Shown piece after piece: positions 38,783 to 47,304 of a stretch of DNA of 47,758 bases. The notes below the pieces were generated by a model. The model had not been told where the DNA came from. It made no database searches and saw only the letters and a list, made by a program, of their open reading frames with translations. The translations under genes and the position numbers were made by a program. This DNA is from an uncultured Clostridium sp. (GTDB lineage: Bacteria; Bacillota; Clostridia; Oscillospirales; Oscillospiraceae): the NCBI GenBank assembly GCA_904420465.1, contig CAJFVL010000019.1, positions 1 through 47,758 on the forward strand. The letters run 5' to 3'. Within the stretch, counting starts at the first letter, position 1. The number at the start of each line of letters is the position of its first letter.

Positions 38783-39784
38783 ATGTCCGCATCCAACCCT
38801 GTCCCCGGCACCGGCGGCAATCACTATATCCCCTTTGACCAGCGCACCGGGGGCGAGTCCCTGGTCTATTTCACCCGGGACCTGTCCGCCCAGGGGCTGG
38901 AAAAGATTTTTCAGCGCATCCGCCAGCCGCTGACCGGAAAGGTGGCCGTCAAGCTCCACACCGGCGAGCCCAACGGCCCCAACATCATCCCCCGCCCCTG
39001 GGTCAAAAACCTGATTGGCCAGGACCTGCCCGGCGCCTCCATCGTGGAGACCAACGCCTACTACGAGGGGGGCCGCTACACCACCGCCCAGCACCGGGAG
39101 ACCATCCGCACCAACGGCTGGACCTTCTGCCCGGTGGATATCATGGACGAGGAGGGCACCGCCATGCTGCCCGTCAAGGGGGGCAAGTGGTTCGACGAGA
39201 TGTCGGTGGGCGGCCACCTGCTGAACTACGACTCCCTGTTTGTTCTCACCCACTTCAAGGGCCACGCCATGGGCGGCTTCGGCGGCTCCAACAAGAACAT
39301 CGGCATCGGCTGCGCCGACGGCCGGGAGGGCAAGGCCATGATCCACACCATCCCCGGCGGGGAGCAGTGGAGCATCGCCCAGGAGGAGTTCATGGAGCGG
39401 ATGACCGAGTCGGCCAAGTCGGTGGTGGACCACTTTGCCGGCCGCATCAGCTTTGTCAATGTGCTGCGGAACATGTCGGTGTCCTGCGACTGCGAGGGCG
39501 TGGCCGCCGCCCCTGTGGTCACCCCCAACATCGGCATTCTGGCCTCCCTGGACATTCTGGCCGCCGATCAGGCCTCGGTGGACCTGGTGTACGCCCTGAA
39601 GGAGGAGGACCACCACGATCTGGTGGAGCGCATCGAGACCCGCCACGGCCTGCGCCAGCTGTCCTACATGAAGGAGCTGGGCATGGGCAATGACCGCTAC
39701 CGCCTCATCGACATCGACAACGGCGACGCGGAGATCACCCCCCAGGAGGCGGTGAGGGACGTGGTGCCCTTTGCCGCCGAGTAA
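38783..39784 (+). CDS. DUF362 domain protein
   Basis: This 333-residue protein has KVAVKLHTGEPNGPNIIPRP, THFKGHAMGGFGGSNKNIGIGCADG (the core DUF362 glycine-rich block) and SCDCEGVAAAPVVTPNIGIL. DUF362 proteins often carry ferredoxin domains; this one has none, only the CDC pair and scattered Cys. Function is not established, with iron-sulfur or redox roles suspected for the family. AAGGAGG precedes the ATG at 38783. It is a single-gene unit with its own MerR-type promoter and strong terminator, which suggests inducible expression under stress. Confidence 0.88.
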   Translation: MSASNPVPGTGGNHYIPFDQRTGGESLVYFTRDLSAQGLEKIFQRIRQPLTGKVAVKLHTGEPNGPNIIPRPWVKNLIGQDLPGASIVETNAYYEGGRYTTAQHRETIRTNGWTFCPVDIMDEEGTAMLPVKGGKWFDEMSVGGHLLNYDSLFVLTHFKGHAMGGFGGSNKNIGIGCADGREGKAMIHTIPGGEQWSIAQEEFMERMTESAKSVVDHFAGRISFVNVLRNMSVSCDCEGVAAAPVVTPNIGILASLDILAADQASVDLVYALKEEDHHDLVERIETRHGLRQLSYMKELGMGNDRYRLIDIDNGDAEITPQEAVRDVVPFAAE

Positions 39785-39810
39785 GATAAGAGACAAACCG
39801 TACAGAGCGT

Positions 39811-39846
39811 CCCCGCCCGGAGAAAGCCGGGCGGGGCTTTTCTTTG
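39811..39846 (+). terminator. Terminator after the DUF362 gene
   Basis: A 10-bp GC stem (CCCCGCCCGG with CCGGGCGGGG) and a 6-nt loop are followed by CTTTTCTTT. Confidence 0.9.
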
Positions 39847-39977
39847 GAGTTCCGGGCCTGGGGGAATCAAAATTTTCCTTTGCTGCGCTTCCTTCCCGGC
39901 CCTGACTGCTTCCCTCCATTTTCGCGCATACTAACGCCGCGCGCGCCGGCTTTGGCGCGGAAAAGGAGGGAGCTCCC

Positions 39978-41897
39978 ATGGGCAAATACCAGTCCGACGT
40001 CCGGGCCCTGCTCCGGGGCGTGGGAGGAAACGAGAATATCCGGGCGGTGTCCCACTGCATGACCCGCATGCGCTTTGTGCTGGCCGATCCGGCCAAAGCG
40101 GACGCCCAGGCCATCGGGGCCATCCCGGCGGTGAAGGGCACCTTCACCCAGGCGGGGCAGTTCCAGGTCATCATCGGCAACGACGTGGCCGACTTTTACA
40201 ACGAGTTTACCGCTGAAGCCGGGGTGGAGGGGGTCAGCAGAGAGGCGGCCAAGTCGGCCGCCCGGCGGAACCAGTCCCTGCTCCAGCGGGCCATGGGCAC
40301 CCTGGGGGAGATCTTCGCCCCCCTGATTCCCGCCCTGATCTGCGGCGGTCTGATTTTAGGGTTCCGCAATATCATCGGGGAGATCAACTTCTTTGACGGC
40401 GGCACCCGCAGTCTGGCCGACGTGTCCCGGTTCTGGGCGGGGACCTACAGCTTTCTGTGGCTGATTGGCGAGGCGGTGTTCCACCTGCTGCCCGTGGGCA
40501 TCGTCTGGTCCATCACCCGGAAGATGGGCACCACCCAGATCCTGGGCATCGTGCTGGGGCTGACCCTGGTGTCCGCCCAGCTGCTCAACGGCTTTTCCGT
40601 GGCCTCCACCCCGGCGGAGGACATTCCGGTGTGGGACTTCGGCTTTGCCCAGGTGCGGATGATCGGCTACCAGGGGCAGGTTATCTCCGCCATGCTGGCC
40701 GGCTTTGTGCTGGTGTGGCTGGAGAAATTCTTCCGGCGGATCTGCCCCGAGGTGGTCAGCATGATCGTGGTGCCCTTCTGCTCCCTGGTGCCGGCGGTGG
40801 TCATCGCCCATACGGTGGTAGGCCCCATCGGCTGGCGGATCGGAGACGCCATCGGCTCGGTGGTCTACCTGGGGCTGACCTCCAATGCCCGGTGGCTGTT
40901 CGCCGCCCTCTTCGGCCTGCTGTACGCCCCGGTGGTCATGACCGGGCTGCACCACATGACCAACGCCATCGACACCCAGCTGGTCAGCCTGTACGGGGGG
41001 ACCATCCTCTGGCCTATGATCGCCCTGTCCAACATCGCCCAGGGCTCCGCTGTCCTGGCCATGAGCGTGCTGCAGAAGAGAAACGAGCGGGCCCAGCAGG
41101 TGAACATCCCCGCCTGCATCTCCTGCTATCTGGGGGTCACCGAGCCCGCCCTCTTCGGCGTCAACCTGAAATACGGCTTCCCCCTGGTGTGCGGCATGAT
41201 CGGGTCCGCCTGCGGGGCGGTGATCTCGGTGGTGTTCGGGGTGGAGGCCTACTCCATCGGGGTGGGCGGCCTGCCCGGCATCCTCTCCATCAAGCCCCCG
41301 TTCTGGCTGCCTTTCCTCACCGCCATGGCGGCGGCCGTGGCCGTCCCCTTTGTGCTGACCATTCTGACGGGGCGGAAGAAGCTGTCCGCCCGGGAGCGGG
41401 GGATGGAGGGACCGGCCGGGGAAGGGGCATCCCAGGAGAAGGGCGGGGGCCTGGAGCTGAAGGCCCCCCTGTCCGGACGGGTGGTTCCTCTGGAGGAGAT
41501 TCCCGATCAGGTCTTTTCCCAGGGCGTGCTGGGGGAGGGAGTGGGCATTGAGCCGTCGGACCGGGTGGCGGTGGCCCCGGCGGACGCTGTGGTTTGCTCC
41601 GTGATGGAAAACAGCGGCCATGCGGTGGGCCTGAAGCTGGATAACGGGGCGGAGGTGCTCATCCATGTGGGCATGGACACGGTGTCCATGCACGGGGACG
41701 GCTTCCGGCTCCATGTGAAGGAGGGGGACCGGGTCCGCCTGGGGGACAAGCTCATCACCTTTGACCCGGATAAGATCCGCGCCGCGGGACATCCTACCAT
41801 CACCGCCTTTGTGGTCAGCGATCCGGCGGGGCTGGCGCCCAGGTTTACCTCCGGCGTCCAGGCCCGGGCCGGCGTCACCGAACTGGCGCGCTTTTAG
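39978..41897 (+). CDS. treP: Trehalose-type PTS transporter, fused EIIBCA
   Basis: This 639-residue protein combines three domains. EIIB is about 1-85, with phospho-Cys27 in AVSHCMTRMRF. EIIC is about 105-470, with about ten helices and GLHHMTNAIDTQL and CYLGVTEPALFGVNLKYGFP. A glucose-type EIIA lies at about 490-639, with the phospho-His in EVLIHVGMDTVSM. It takes up and phosphorylates a disaccharide. Trehalose is assigned from the next gene, a trehalose-6-phosphate hydrolase. Many TreP proteins lack EIIA, so the fused EIIA makes this one self-sufficient. The 5' region holds a small CGCGCC/GGCGCG hairpin (39942-39959) but no treR gene. Confidence 0.9.
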   Translation: MGKYQSDVRALLRGVGGNENIRAVSHCMTRMRFVLADPAKADAQAIGAIPAVKGTFTQAGQFQVIIGNDVADFYNEFTAEAGVEGVSREAAKSAARRNQSLLQRAMGTLGEIFAPLIPALICGGLILGFRNIIGEINFFDGGTRSLADVSRFWAGTYSFLWLIGEAVFHLLPVGIVWSITRKMGTTQILGIVLGLTLVSAQLLNGFSVASTPAEDIPVWDFGFAQVRMIGYQGQVISAMLAGFVLVWLEKFFRRICPEVVSMIVVPFCSLVPAVVIAHTVVGPIGWRIGDAIGSVVYLGLTSNARWLFAALFGLLYAPVVMTGLHHMTNAIDTQLVSLYGGTILWPMIALSNIAQGSAVLAMSVLQKRNERAQQVNIPACISCYLGVTEPALFGVNLKYGFPLVCGMIGSACGAVISVVFGVEAYSIGVGGLPGILSIKPPFWLPFLTAMAAAVAVPFVLTILTGRKKLSARERGMEGPAGEGASQEKGGGLELKAPLSGRVVPLEEIPDQVFSQGVLGEGVGIEPSDRVAVAPADAVVCSVMENSGHAVGLKLDNGAEVLIHVGMDTVSMHGDGFRLHVKEGDRVRLGDKLITFDPDKIRAAGHPTITAFVVSDPAGLAPRFTSGVQARAGVTELARF

Positions 41898-41913
41898 AGG
41901 GGAGGAGTCCGCC

Positions 41914-43575
41914 GTGAAAGACGTTCAGCGCAGCGTGGTCTACCAGATCTACCCAAAGTCCTTTCTGGATACCGATGGGGACGGGGTGGGGGATCTGAAG
42001 GGGATCACAGAAAGACTGGACTATCTGCACCAGTTGGGTGTAGACTATATTTGGCTGACCCCTTTTTTTGTGTCCCCCCAGCAGGACAACGGCTACGACG
42101 TGGCCGACTACCGGGCCGTCGACCCCCGGTACGGCACCATGGCCGATTTCGAGGAGCTGGTGCGCCGGGCGGGGGAGCATGGCATCGGCCTGATGCTGGA
42201 CATGGTGTTCAACCACACCTCGACAGAGCATGAATGGTTTCAGAGGGCGCTGGCCGGCGACCCAAAATACAGGGACTACTATATCTGGAAAAGGGGAAAG
42301 CCGGACGGGAGTCCGCCCACCAACTGGGAGAGCAAATTCGGCGGCAGCGCCTGGGAGTATGTGCCCCAGCTGGATGAATACTACCTCCACCTCTTTGACA
42401 GGACCCAGGCCGACCTGAACTGGAACAACCCCCAGGTGCGCCGGGAATTGCAGGAGGTGCTCCGCTTCTGGATGGACAAGGGGGTAAAAGGCTTCCGCTT
42501 TGACGTGGTCAATCTGATCAGCAAGGGGGAGTTCCGGGACGACGGCCGGGGGGACGGCCGCCGGTTCTACACCGACGGCCCCCATGTCCATGAGTACCTG
42601 CGGGAGCTGAACGAGGCCTCCTTCGGCCGTGATCCCTCTGTCATCACGGTGGGGGAGATGTCCTCCACCAGCCTGGACCACTGCCTCCGGTACGCCGGGG
42701 CGGACAGCCATGAGCTGGATATGGTGTTCTCCTTCCACCACCTGAAGGTGGACTTTTTGGGCAATGACAAGTGGGTGCTGATCCCCCCTGATTTTCAGAA
42801 GCTGAAGGAGCTGATCTTCTCCTGGCAGGAGGAGATGGCCGCTCATAATGCCTGGAACGCGGTGTTCTGGTGCAACCACGACCAGCCCCGGGCGGTCTCC
42901 CGCTTTGGGGACGAGGGGGAGTACTGGAAGGAGTCGGCCAAGATGCTGGCCGGGGCGGTCCACTGCCTGAGGGGAACCCCATACGTCTACCAGGGGGAGG
43001 AGATCGGCATGACCAACGCCCATTTCACCCGGCTGGAGCAGTACCGGGACGTGGAGAGTTTGAACCACTTCCGGATTTTGCGGGACAAGGGGCTGAGCGG
43101 GGAGAGCGCCCTGGCCATTCTGGCCGCCCGCTCCCGGGACAACAGCCGCACCCCCATGCAGTGGGACGGGACCTCGAAAGGGGGCTTCACCGCCGGGGAA
43201 CCCTGGATTGGGGTCAACCCAAGCTGCGCCCGCGTCAATGCCGCCGCCCAGCGGGAGGACCCGGACTCCATCCTCTTCTACTACCGCGCCCTGATCCGGC
43301 TGCGGAAGGAGCTCCCCGTCATCGCCTTCGGGGACTTCACCCCTCTGGACCGGGGACACCCGGCGGTGCTGGCCTACCGGAGAAGATGGAAGGGAGATAC
43401 CCTTTACAGCATCAGCAACTTCTTCCGGAGGCCCTGCCGCTGGACCTGCCCCGAGGACCTGTCGGGCTGCCGGGTGCTGCTGTCCAACTATCCGGACGTC
43501 CGGCCCGCCCGGACGCTGGAGCTGCGTCCCTACCAGTCCATGATTCTGCTGCGCCCGGGCGCGGCGGAGGGATAA
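41914..43575 (+). CDS. treC: Trehalose-6-phosphate hydrolase (GH13)
   Basis: This 553-residue alpha-amylase family enzyme begins VVYQIYPKSFLDTDGDGVGD. It has MVFNHTSTEHEWF, the nucleophile Asp197 in GFRFDVVN, the acid Glu248 in VGEMS and the third carboxylate Asp323 in NHDQPR. Length and motifs fit TreC/TreA or the close oligo-1,6-glucosidase. The PTS partner upstream favours trehalose-6-phosphate, split into glucose and glucose-6-phosphate. A GTG start at 41914 has GGGGAGGAG upstream. It is 16 nt after the transporter gene and 23 nt before HPr. Confidence 0.9.
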   Translation: MKDVQRSVVYQIYPKSFLDTDGDGVGDLKGITERLDYLHQLGVDYIWLTPFFVSPQQDNGYDVADYRAVDPRYGTMADFEELVRRAGEHGIGLMLDMVFNHTSTEHEWFQRALAGDPKYRDYYIWKRGKPDGSPPTNWESKFGGSAWEYVPQLDEYYLHLFDRTQADLNWNNPQVRRELQEVLRFWMDKGVKGFRFDVVNLISKGEFRDDGRGDGRRFYTDGPHVHEYLRELNEASFGRDPSVITVGEMSSTSLDHCLRYAGADSHELDMVFSFHHLKVDFLGNDKWVLIPPDFQKLKELIFSWQEEMAAHNAWNAVFWCNHDQPRAVSRFGDEGEYWKESAKMLAGAVHCLRGTPYVYQGEEIGMTNAHFTRLEQYRDVESLNHFRILRDKGLSGESALAILAARSRDNSRTPMQWDGTSKGGFTAGEPWIGVNPSCARVNAAAQREDPDSILFYYRALIRLRKELPVIAFGDFTPLDRGHPAVLAYRRRWKGDTLYSISNFFRRPCRWTCPEDLSGCRVLLSNYPDVRPARTLELRPYQSMILLRPGAAEG

Positions 43576-43598
43576 GCCAGACAAAGGAGAGATTTGCC

Positions 43599-43856
43599 AT
43601 GAAACAGTTTACCTACACCATCACCGACCCGGTGGGCCTCCACGCCCGGCCCGCCGGCCTGCTGGTCAAGGCGGCCCGGGAGTTTTCCAGCGCCGTCACC
43701 CTGGAGGCGGGGGACAGGAGCGCCGGCGCCACCAGGCTGATGGCCCTGATGGGCATGGGGATCAGGCAGGGGGACACGGTTACCGTCAAGGTGGAGGGAG
43801 AGGACGAGGACCGGGCCGCCGCCGCCCTGGAGCAGTTCTTCCGGGACAACCTGTAG
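43599..43856 (+). CDS. ptsH: HPr phosphocarrier protein lacking the regulatory Ser46
   Basis: This 85-residue HPr has the active-site His15 in GLHARPAG. At the position of the regulatory serine it has Arg46 (ATRLMALMGMGI against the usual KSIMGVMSLGI). It should carry phosphate from enzyme I to EIIA but could not be serine-phosphorylated by HPr kinase and so could not act as the CcpA co-repressor. It sits between treC and ptsI in one unit. Similar Arg- or Lys-bearing HPr proteins occur, as I recall, in related Clostridia. Confidence 0.93.
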   Translation: MKQFTYTITDPVGLHARPAGLLVKAAREFSSAVTLEAGDRSAGATRLMALMGMGIRQGDTVTVKVEGEDEDRAAAALEQFFRDNL

Positions 43857-43895
43857 CCCGGTTTCGGGACAAAATGGGGAGAGAGGTTGAACGCC

Positions 43896-45542
43896 ATGAA
43901 GGTCGCCACCGGAAAATCCATTCTCAACGGCATCGCCATCGGGACCATCCGCTGCTTCCGCCGGCGGGAGGTCCGGGTGGAGGCCCGCTCCAAGCTCACC
44001 CCCGGGGAGGAGCTGGCCCGCTTCGAGCAGGCCCGCCGGGAGGCCCAGGCTCAGCTGAAGGAGCTGTATGACAGCGCCCTGGCCGAGGTGGGGGAGGACA
44101 ACGCCGCCATCTTCGACATCCACGCCATGATGCTGGACGATGAGGACTACCTGGACGCCGTCCGCTGCGTCATCGAGGGCCAGAGGGCCACCGCCGAGCA
44201 CGCCGTCCAGGTGACGGGGGAGAACTTTGCCGCCGCCTTTGCCGCCATGGATGACACCTATATGCAGGCGCGGGCGGCCGACGTGCGGGACGTGTCCGGC
44301 CGGGTGGTGCGCATCCTGTCCGGAGCGGAGGACGAGCAGGCGTGGGACAGGCCCTTTATCCTCATGGCCGATGACCTGACCCCCAGCGAGACGGTCCAGC
44401 TGGACCGGAGCAAGCTGCTGGGCTTTGTCACCCGCCACGGCTCGGCCAACAGCCACACCGCCATCCTGGCCCGCACCATGGGCATCCCGGCCCTGGTGGG
44501 GGTGGACATTGAAGAGGGGTGGGACGGGCATACGGCGGTGCTGGACGGCTACAACCACTGTCTCTACATTGACCCCGCCGCCGATCTCCTGGCCTCCATG
44601 GAGAGCAAGCGCCGCGCCGACGCCGAGCAGGCCTCCCTCCTCCAGGGGCTGAAGAAGAAGCCCAATGTCACCCTGGACGGCACCCAGGTCCAGGTGTACG
44701 CCAACATCGGCAGCGCCTCCGACGTGGGACTGGTGCTTCAGAACGACGCCCAGGGCATCGGGCTGTTCCGCAGCGAGTTCCTCTACCTGGGGCGCGCCGA
44801 CTATCCCACCGAGGAGGAGCAGTTTTCCGTCTACAGACGGGTGGTGGAGACCATGGCAGGCCGGAAGGTGATCCTCCGCACCCTGGACATCGGGGCGGAC
44901 AAGCAGGCGGATTACTTCGGGCTGGAGCGGGAGGAGAACCCTGCCCTGGGCTTCCGGGCCATCCGCATCTGCCTGACCCGGCGGGAGATCTTCAAGACAC
45001 AGCTGCGGGCCATCCTGCGCGCGGCCGCCTTCGGCACGGTGTCCGTCATGTTCCCCATGATCATCTCGGTGCGGGAGGTGCGGGACGCCCGGGAGGTGCT
45101 GGAGGAGTGCCGCCGGGAGCTGGAGGAGGAGGGCGTCCCCCAGGGCAGGGTGGAGGTGGGCATCATGGTGGAGACCCCCGCCGCCGTCCTGCTGGCCGAC
45201 GAGCTGGCCCGGGAGGTGGACTTCTTCTCCATCGGGACCAACGACCTGACCCAGTACACCCTGGCCATCGACCGGCAGAACCCCAAGCTGGACCTCTTCT
45301 ATGACCCTCGCCACCCGGCCATCCTCCGGATGATCCGGATGACCGTGGAGGCGGGCCACCGCCACGGCTGCTGGGTGGGTATCTGCGGAGAGCTGGGGGC
45401 CGACCCCGCCCTCACGGAGGCCTTCCTGCGCATGGGGGTGGACGAGCTGTCCGTCCCCCCCGCCGCCGTCCTGCCCCTGCGCAAGCGCATCCGGGCACTG
45501 GATCTGCGCAAGCCCGCTTCCCCAGTGCAGCAGAGATCGTGA
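43896..45542 (+). CDS. ptsI: PTS enzyme I (PEP-protein phosphotransferase)
   Basis: This 548-residue enzyme has a helical HPr-binding N-terminal domain, the phospho-His187 in RHGSANSHTAILART, and the PEP-binding barrel with GIGLFRSEFLYLGR, FGTVSVMFPMI, SIGTNDLTQYTLAIDRQN and the active-site Cys in GICGELGAD. The His motif SANSH departs from the common GG-TSH. It starts the phosphorelay EI-HPr-EIIA-EIIB. ATG 43896 is preferred over TTG 43887, which abuts the AGAGG ribosome site. The gene is terminated by a strong hairpin and so closes the trehalose-PTS cluster. Confidence 0.95.
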   Translation: MKVATGKSILNGIAIGTIRCFRRREVRVEARSKLTPGEELARFEQARREAQAQLKELYDSALAEVGEDNAAIFDIHAMMLDDEDYLDAVRCVIEGQRATAEHAVQVTGENFAAAFAAMDDTYMQARAADVRDVSGRVVRILSGAEDEQAWDRPFILMADDLTPSETVQLDRSKLLGFVTRHGSANSHTAILARTMGIPALVGVDIEEGWDGHTAVLDGYNHCLYIDPAADLLASMESKRRADAEQASLLQGLKKKPNVTLDGTQVQVYANIGSASDVGLVLQNDAQGIGLFRSEFLYLGRADYPTEEEQFSVYRRVVETMAGRKVILRTLDIGADKQADYFGLEREENPALGFRAIRICLTRREIFKTQLRAILRAAAFGTVSVMFPMIISVREVRDAREVLEECRRELEEEGVPQGRVEVGIMVETPAAVLLADELAREVDFFSIGTNDLTQYTLAIDRQNPKLDLFYDPRHPAILRMIRMTVEAGHRHGCWVGICGELGADPALTEAFLRMGVDELSVPPAAVLPLRKRIRALDLRKPASPVQQRS

Positions 45543-45549
45543 CCTTCTG

Positions 45550-45577
45550 AGCCCCGGCCTATGGCCGGGGCTTTTTT
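45550..45577 (+). terminator. Terminator after ptsI
   Basis: A perfect 10-bp stem (AGCCCCGGCC with GGCCGGGGCT) with a 3-nt loop is followed by TTTTTT. Confidence 0.93.
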
Positions 45578-45617
45578 GATCCAGGCGGCAGATTACACAA
45601 GAAATGGACAACCTCTC

Positions 45618-45770
45618 TATGATACACTGTGGGAGCGGGGGAGGTCCAACCATGGGCCGGGAAGGACAAGGGCCGTACGATGGCCCCGGGGATCCGGCCC
45701 CGCCGCTTGGAGGGCATCGCACCACCCTTCCCCCGCTGCGCAAACTGAACTCCGGATCAAAAAATTTTTT
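45618..45770 (+). ncRNA. Candidate small RNA between ptsI and spoIVB
   Basis: TATGAT (45618-45623) lies 7 bp before a GC-rich segment. That segment's first arm AGCGGGGGA (45634-45642) pairs perfectly with TCCCCCGCT (45729-45737), closing a domain of about 100 nt with further GC-rich hairpins such as CCAT/ATGG. An A-run then T-run (45757-45770) follows. The element does not match SRP RNA (no GGAA loop with AGCA), 6S, tmRNA or tRNA as far as I can see. No good -35 is present. No convincing gene exists in 45578-46117. Confidence 0.35.
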
Positions 45771-45846
45771 TGCCGTCGGACGGATAAAAAACCGCGCCTG
45801 CGGCAGAATATCCTCGTATCAAGGAACACACCACATCAAAACAACG

Positions 45847-45885
45847 GACCGCCTTCCGAAGGGAAGACGGTCTCTTGTGTTTTTC
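45847..45885 (+). terminator. Terminator-like hairpin upstream of spoIVB
   Basis: GACCG and CTTCC (45847-45857) pair with GGAAG and CGGTC (45862-45872) around one mismatch. TCTTGTGTTTTT follows. It may end the candidate small RNA. Confidence 0.45.
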
Positions 45886-46117
45886 TGGCCCATTCGCCAG
45901 ATTCTGCGTTTTTTTGCAGCGGGCTCCAGCGATCTTTTTCCAGTCACACAGGCAGACCGCTTTCCAATCTCTCACATGGAAACCGTGGGAGGAGTCTCCT
46001 GGTGTGGCCGCCGGACGGAAGGCCCATACTGAACCAAGGCGGCCCGATCCGGGCCGTCACATGACAGACGGCCGGAACTGCGCATCTGCAGACGGCCGTC
46101 CGGGGGGTGGAATATTT

Positions 46118-47239
46118 TTGGAACAGGAAACAAAAAGCCGGCCATGGCACGGCCTCTTGGGGGTGGCCGCCGCGCTGAGCCTGCTGCTCACTGTGGCTCT
46201 GACCGGGGACCGGGCCCGGGCGGCGGGGGCCGGAGCGGCCCTGGATCTCTCCCAGCCGGAGGCGGTGGCCGCCGCCGCGGTCCAGGTAGGGGACCAGGTG
46301 ATCCCGCTGGGCCGTGCAGTGGGCATCAAGCTCTTTTCCGACGGTGTGCTGGTGGTGGGGCTCTCCTCTCTGGACACACCGGAGGGCCCGGCCTCTCCCG
46401 GCAAGACCAGCGGATTGAAGGCGGGGGATGTGATCACCCACATGGACGGCAGCGAGGTGGACACCATTGAGGAGGTCCAGGACCATCTGGCCCAGCATCC
46501 GGGGGAGAAAGTGACCCTCCAGGTACAGCGGGGGGAGGAGTCCCTCCAGCTGGCGGCCCAGGCGGTGAAGACCACGGCGGGGGCCTACCAACTGGGGGTG
46601 TGGCTGCGGGACTCCATGGCCGGCATCGGCACCATGACCTTCTATGACCCCTCCAGCGGCGTCTTTGCCGCCCTGGGGCACGGCATCAACGATACGGACA
46701 CCGCCAAACTTATGCCGCTGGAGACGGGGAGCATCATGGGGGCCGTGGTGTCCGACGTGAAGAAGGGGGCCGCCGGGGCGCCGGGAGAGCTCCACGGGGA
46801 CTTTGACCTCACCGCCGACCTGGGCACCCTGTACGCCAACACGGAACAGGGCATTTTCGGCTATTTGGAGGACGGGGCTCTGACCCAGGGCCTGACCCCC
46901 GTGGAGGTGGCCGCCCGGGACGAGATCCAGACCGGCACGGCCACCATCCTCTCCAACATCGCCGGGGATACGGTGGAGGAGTATGAGGTGGAGATCACCC
47001 ACCTCTACCCGGAGAGCGAGGGAGAGAGCCGGAATCTCATGCTCCAGGTGACCGATCCCCGGCTGCTGGAGGCCACCGGCGGCATCGTCCAGGGGATGTC
47101 GGGCAGCCCGATCCTCCAAAACGGCAAGCTGGTGGGCGCGGTGACCCATGTGCTGGTAAACGACCCCACCCGGGGCTACGGCATTCTGGCGGAAAACATG
47201 GTGGAGACCGCCCAGACCAGTCAGACGGGCGCGGCATGA
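46118..47239 (+). CDS. spoIVB: SpoIVB serine peptidase (S55) of sporulation
   Basis: This 373-residue protein has one N-terminal membrane helix (about 12-35) and a PDZ domain (about 75-150, with SGLKAGDVITHMDGSEVDTIEE). A SpoIVB peptidase domain follows, with the catalytic His in ALGHGIND (His188) and the Ser in QGMSGSPILQNGKLVGAVTHV (328-330). SpoIVB is secreted from the forespore into the intermembrane space. It cleaves SpoIVFA to trigger SpoIVFB and so sigma-K maturation. A TTG start at 46118 is preferred, with GGGGGGTGG 7 nt upstream; the ATG at 46061 lacks a ribosome site. I could not identify a sigma-F or sigma-G promoter with confidence. Confidence 0.93.
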   Translation: MEQETKSRPWHGLLGVAAALSLLLTVALTGDRARAAGAGAALDLSQPEAVAAAAVQVGDQVIPLGRAVGIKLFSDGVLVVGLSSLDTPEGPASPGKTSGLKAGDVITHMDGSEVDTIEEVQDHLAQHPGEKVTLQVQRGEESLQLAAQAVKTTAGAYQLGVWLRDSMAGIGTMTFYDPSSGVFAALGHGINDTDTAKLMPLETGSIMGAVVSDVKKGAAGAPGELHGDFDLTADLGTLYANTEQGIFGYLEDGALTQGLTPVEVAARDEIQTGTATILSNIAGDTVEEYEVEITHLYPESEGESRNLMLQVTDPRLLEATGGIVQGMSGSPILQNGKLVGAVTHVLVNDPTRGYGILAENMVETAQTSQTGAA

Positions 47240-47243
47240 ACCG

Positions 47244-47276
47244 GGACCGGAGCGGGCCATGAGCCCGCTCCGGTCC
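47244..47276. terminator. Bidirectional hairpin between spoIVB and the convergent partial gene
   Basis: A perfect 14-bp stem (GGACCGGAGCGGGC and its complement) with loop CATGA lies 4 nt after the spoIVB stop. Only TTCT follows on the plus strand, so it may be a weak terminator or a stability element. Confidence 0.7.
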
Positions 47277-47304
47277 TTCTCATAAGCAGTTCCGTCCGGA
47301 ACAG

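Noticed and set aside
45631-45740. SRP RNA or 6S RNA in the ptsI-spoIVB gap
   Set aside because: The conserved SRP tip (GGAA loop with AGCA bulge) and the 6S bulge pattern are not found; only a generic structured RNA can be suggested.
43530-45743. Minus-strand open frame of 737 codons opposite ptsI
   Set aside because: Antisense to ptsI and HPr, low-complexity His/Gly/Gln composition; it is a codon-usage artefact.
45561-46064. Open frames of 142-167 codons between ptsI and spoIVB
   Set aside because: They begin inside the ptsI terminator region or lack ribosome sites, and overlap hairpins; the translations show no motif.
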